Assembly (NCBI RefSeq): GCF_026213295.1
Contig: NC_079412.1
Coordinates: 17,923,890-17,987,889, forward strand
Source of the DNA: Gadus chalcogrammus
Taxonomy: Eukaryota; Chordata; Actinopteri; Gadiformes; Gadidae
Reading direction: 5' to 3'
DNA length: 64,000 bases
The position numbers were made by a program, and so were the translations under genes. Positions 63,989 to 64,000 of the stretch are shown piece by piece (the stretch's first letter is position 1; the number at the start of each line of letters is the position of its first letter). Under the pieces are notes generated by a model. The model made no database searches, had not been told where the DNA came from, and was given only the letters and a program-made list of their open reading frames with translations.

Positions 63989-64000
63989 TGTGGTGTGATA

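Overview
This is vertebrate genomic DNA, almost certainly from a teleost fish. The evidence is three spliced genes whose encoded proteins match known vertebrate families, compact introns with GT-AG borders, a vertebrate-type tRNA, and a very high load of long (TG/CA)n and (GA)n microsatellites. That repeat load resembles what is reported for cod-like fishes (Gadiformes), but the order is only a guess.

Layout: (1) 1-7.4 kb holds no exon I can support. It has two TTAA-type foldback DNA elements, one carrying a nested insertion with an 8-bp target duplication. (2) 7.5-10.8 kb, minus strand, is dido1 in an apparently complete short, PHD-only form of 706 codons. The TFIIS-like and SPOC parts of long DIDO1 are not seen. 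(3) 13.4-26.1 kb, minus strand, is zmynd8. I traced 20 coding exons giving 1,175 residues, with all splice phases closing, in the order PHD, bromodomain, PWWP, coiled coil, MYND. (4) 27.0 kb, minus strand, is a tRNA-Lys(CUU) gene lying between two protein genes pointing away from each other. (5) 29.2-34.1 kb, plus strand, is a TRAM1 family gene with 11 coding exons and 371 residues. (6) 37.0-37.6 kb is a decayed Gypsy integrase fragment. (7) 35-64 kb is otherwise gene-free as far as I can see. It is packed with dinucleotide repeats, broken by a 100-N assembly gap at 43,901-44,000, and includes GC-rich patches that may be promoter or 5' exon sequence of an unidentified neighbour.

Functional picture: dido1 and zmynd8 are neighbouring histone-mark readers on the same strand; tram1 is an ER translocon accessory protein and is functionally unrelated. 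The zmynd8 and dido1 neighbourhood recalls human 20q13. TRAM1 sits on human 8q13, so the linkage here may preserve an ancient paralogon arrangement.

The strongest non-genic signals are two abutting near-perfect palindromes at 52.74-52.86 kb, a (TG)n tract that serves as the 3' splice-site tract of tram1 exon 8, a perfect palindromic RFX X-box at 48.42 kb, and the foldback element split by a nested insertion. I did not find a new multi-gene system. All calls come from reading the sequence; no database search was run.
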